DNA of 31,647 nucleotides from an uncultured Streptococcus sp. (GTDB lineage Bacteria; Bacillota; Bacilli; Lactobacillales; Streptococcaceae). This document shows, piece by piece, positions 31,541 to 31,647 of the stretch (position 1 is its first letter; the number at the start of each line of letters is the position of its first letter). Location of the stretch: the NCBI RefSeq assembly GCF_938020365.1, contig NZ_CALIIB010000030.1:1-31647 (forward strand), read 5' to 3'. Under the pieces are notes generated by a model, which saw nothing but the letters and a program-made list of their open reading frames with translations, searched no databases and had not been told where the DNA came from. The position numbers and the translations under genes are program-made.

Positions 31541-31647
31541 TTATTTCACAAAATCAAGAAGAGCTAGGAAGCTTTCAGCTTCAAGTGACGCTCCACCAAC
31601 AAGGGCACCGTCAACGTCTGGGCAAGCCATGTATGAAGCAACGTTTT
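31541..31647 (-). CDS. tpiA: Triosephosphate isomerase, 3' end only
   Basis: Triosephosphate isomerase interconverts dihydroxyacetone phosphate and glyceraldehyde 3-phosphate in glycolysis. The last 34 residues are visible: [20 protein letters not shown] and then [14 protein letters not shown], stop at 31541-31543. GALVGGAS is the conserved phosphate-binding segment of the last beta-alpha unit of the TIM barrel. The 5' part lies beyond the right edge of the window. Confidence 0.96.

Overview
The window is a chromosomal segment of a streptococcus, most likely from the sanguinis/gordonii/mitis part of the genus. The genes read like close relatives of pneumococcal core genes (eno, ezrA, gyrB, rodA, prfB-ftsE-ftsX, the murM-murN pair, a manganese-riboswitch P-type ATPase). 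One large surface muramidase carries Bsp-type repeats, as oral streptococci do. I recall tpiA and eno lying a few dozen genes apart in S. sanguinis, which fits the two window ends, but the species is an inference. There is no rRNA, tRNA, CRISPR array, prophage or insertion sequence, and no gene-free stretch reaches 300 bases.

Layout. 1-820 is the 5' part of eno (minus). 1005-1810 holds a plus-strand pair, a YueI/DUF1694 protein and an NTF2-like protein. It meets glxK and serB (minus, 1941-3730) head-on inside a 187-base nested inverted repeat that ends both converging genes. 3830-8169 is the minus unit HAD-gyrB-ezrA. 8292-11096 is the minus unit yeiH-rodA-thiJ-like. dinG (11212-13656, minus) is divergent from a metallo-beta-lactamase hydrolase (13789-14421, plus). 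14558-17319 is prfB-ftsE-ftsX (minus), with the programmed +1 frameshift in prfB. A 280-base gap leads to a metallophosphoesterase (plus), whose 3' end overlaps a DUF2785 gene (minus). The Ca/Mn P-type ATPase (19334-22030, minus) sits behind a yybP-ykoY manganese riboswitch. A YwiB-like gene is divergent from the plus operon HD phosphohydrolase-HAD phosphatase-murM-murN (22744-27320). Last on the minus strand are a 1374-residue secreted GH25/Bsp/CHAP cell-wall hydrolase and the 3' end of tpiA.

Themes. Many genes serve envelope growth and division: EzrA, RodA, FtsE/FtsX, MurM/MurN and the surface hydrolase. Others handle central metabolism (Eno, TpiA, GlxK, SerB) and DNA or nucleotide work (GyrB, DinG, HD protein). 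No wholly new multi-gene system was found.

The signals most worth following are: (1) five genes whose extended -10 box sits 6-9 bases from the start codon, so their mRNAs should be leaderless or nearly so; (2) the nested repeat at 1784-1970, which supplies both a terminator and the C-terminus for each of two convergent genes; (3) the dual-enzyme lysin with six near-identical 309-base tandem repeats; (4) a possible structured RNA at 17488-17543; (5) a HAD protein ahead of gyrB that lacks the second motif-I aspartate.
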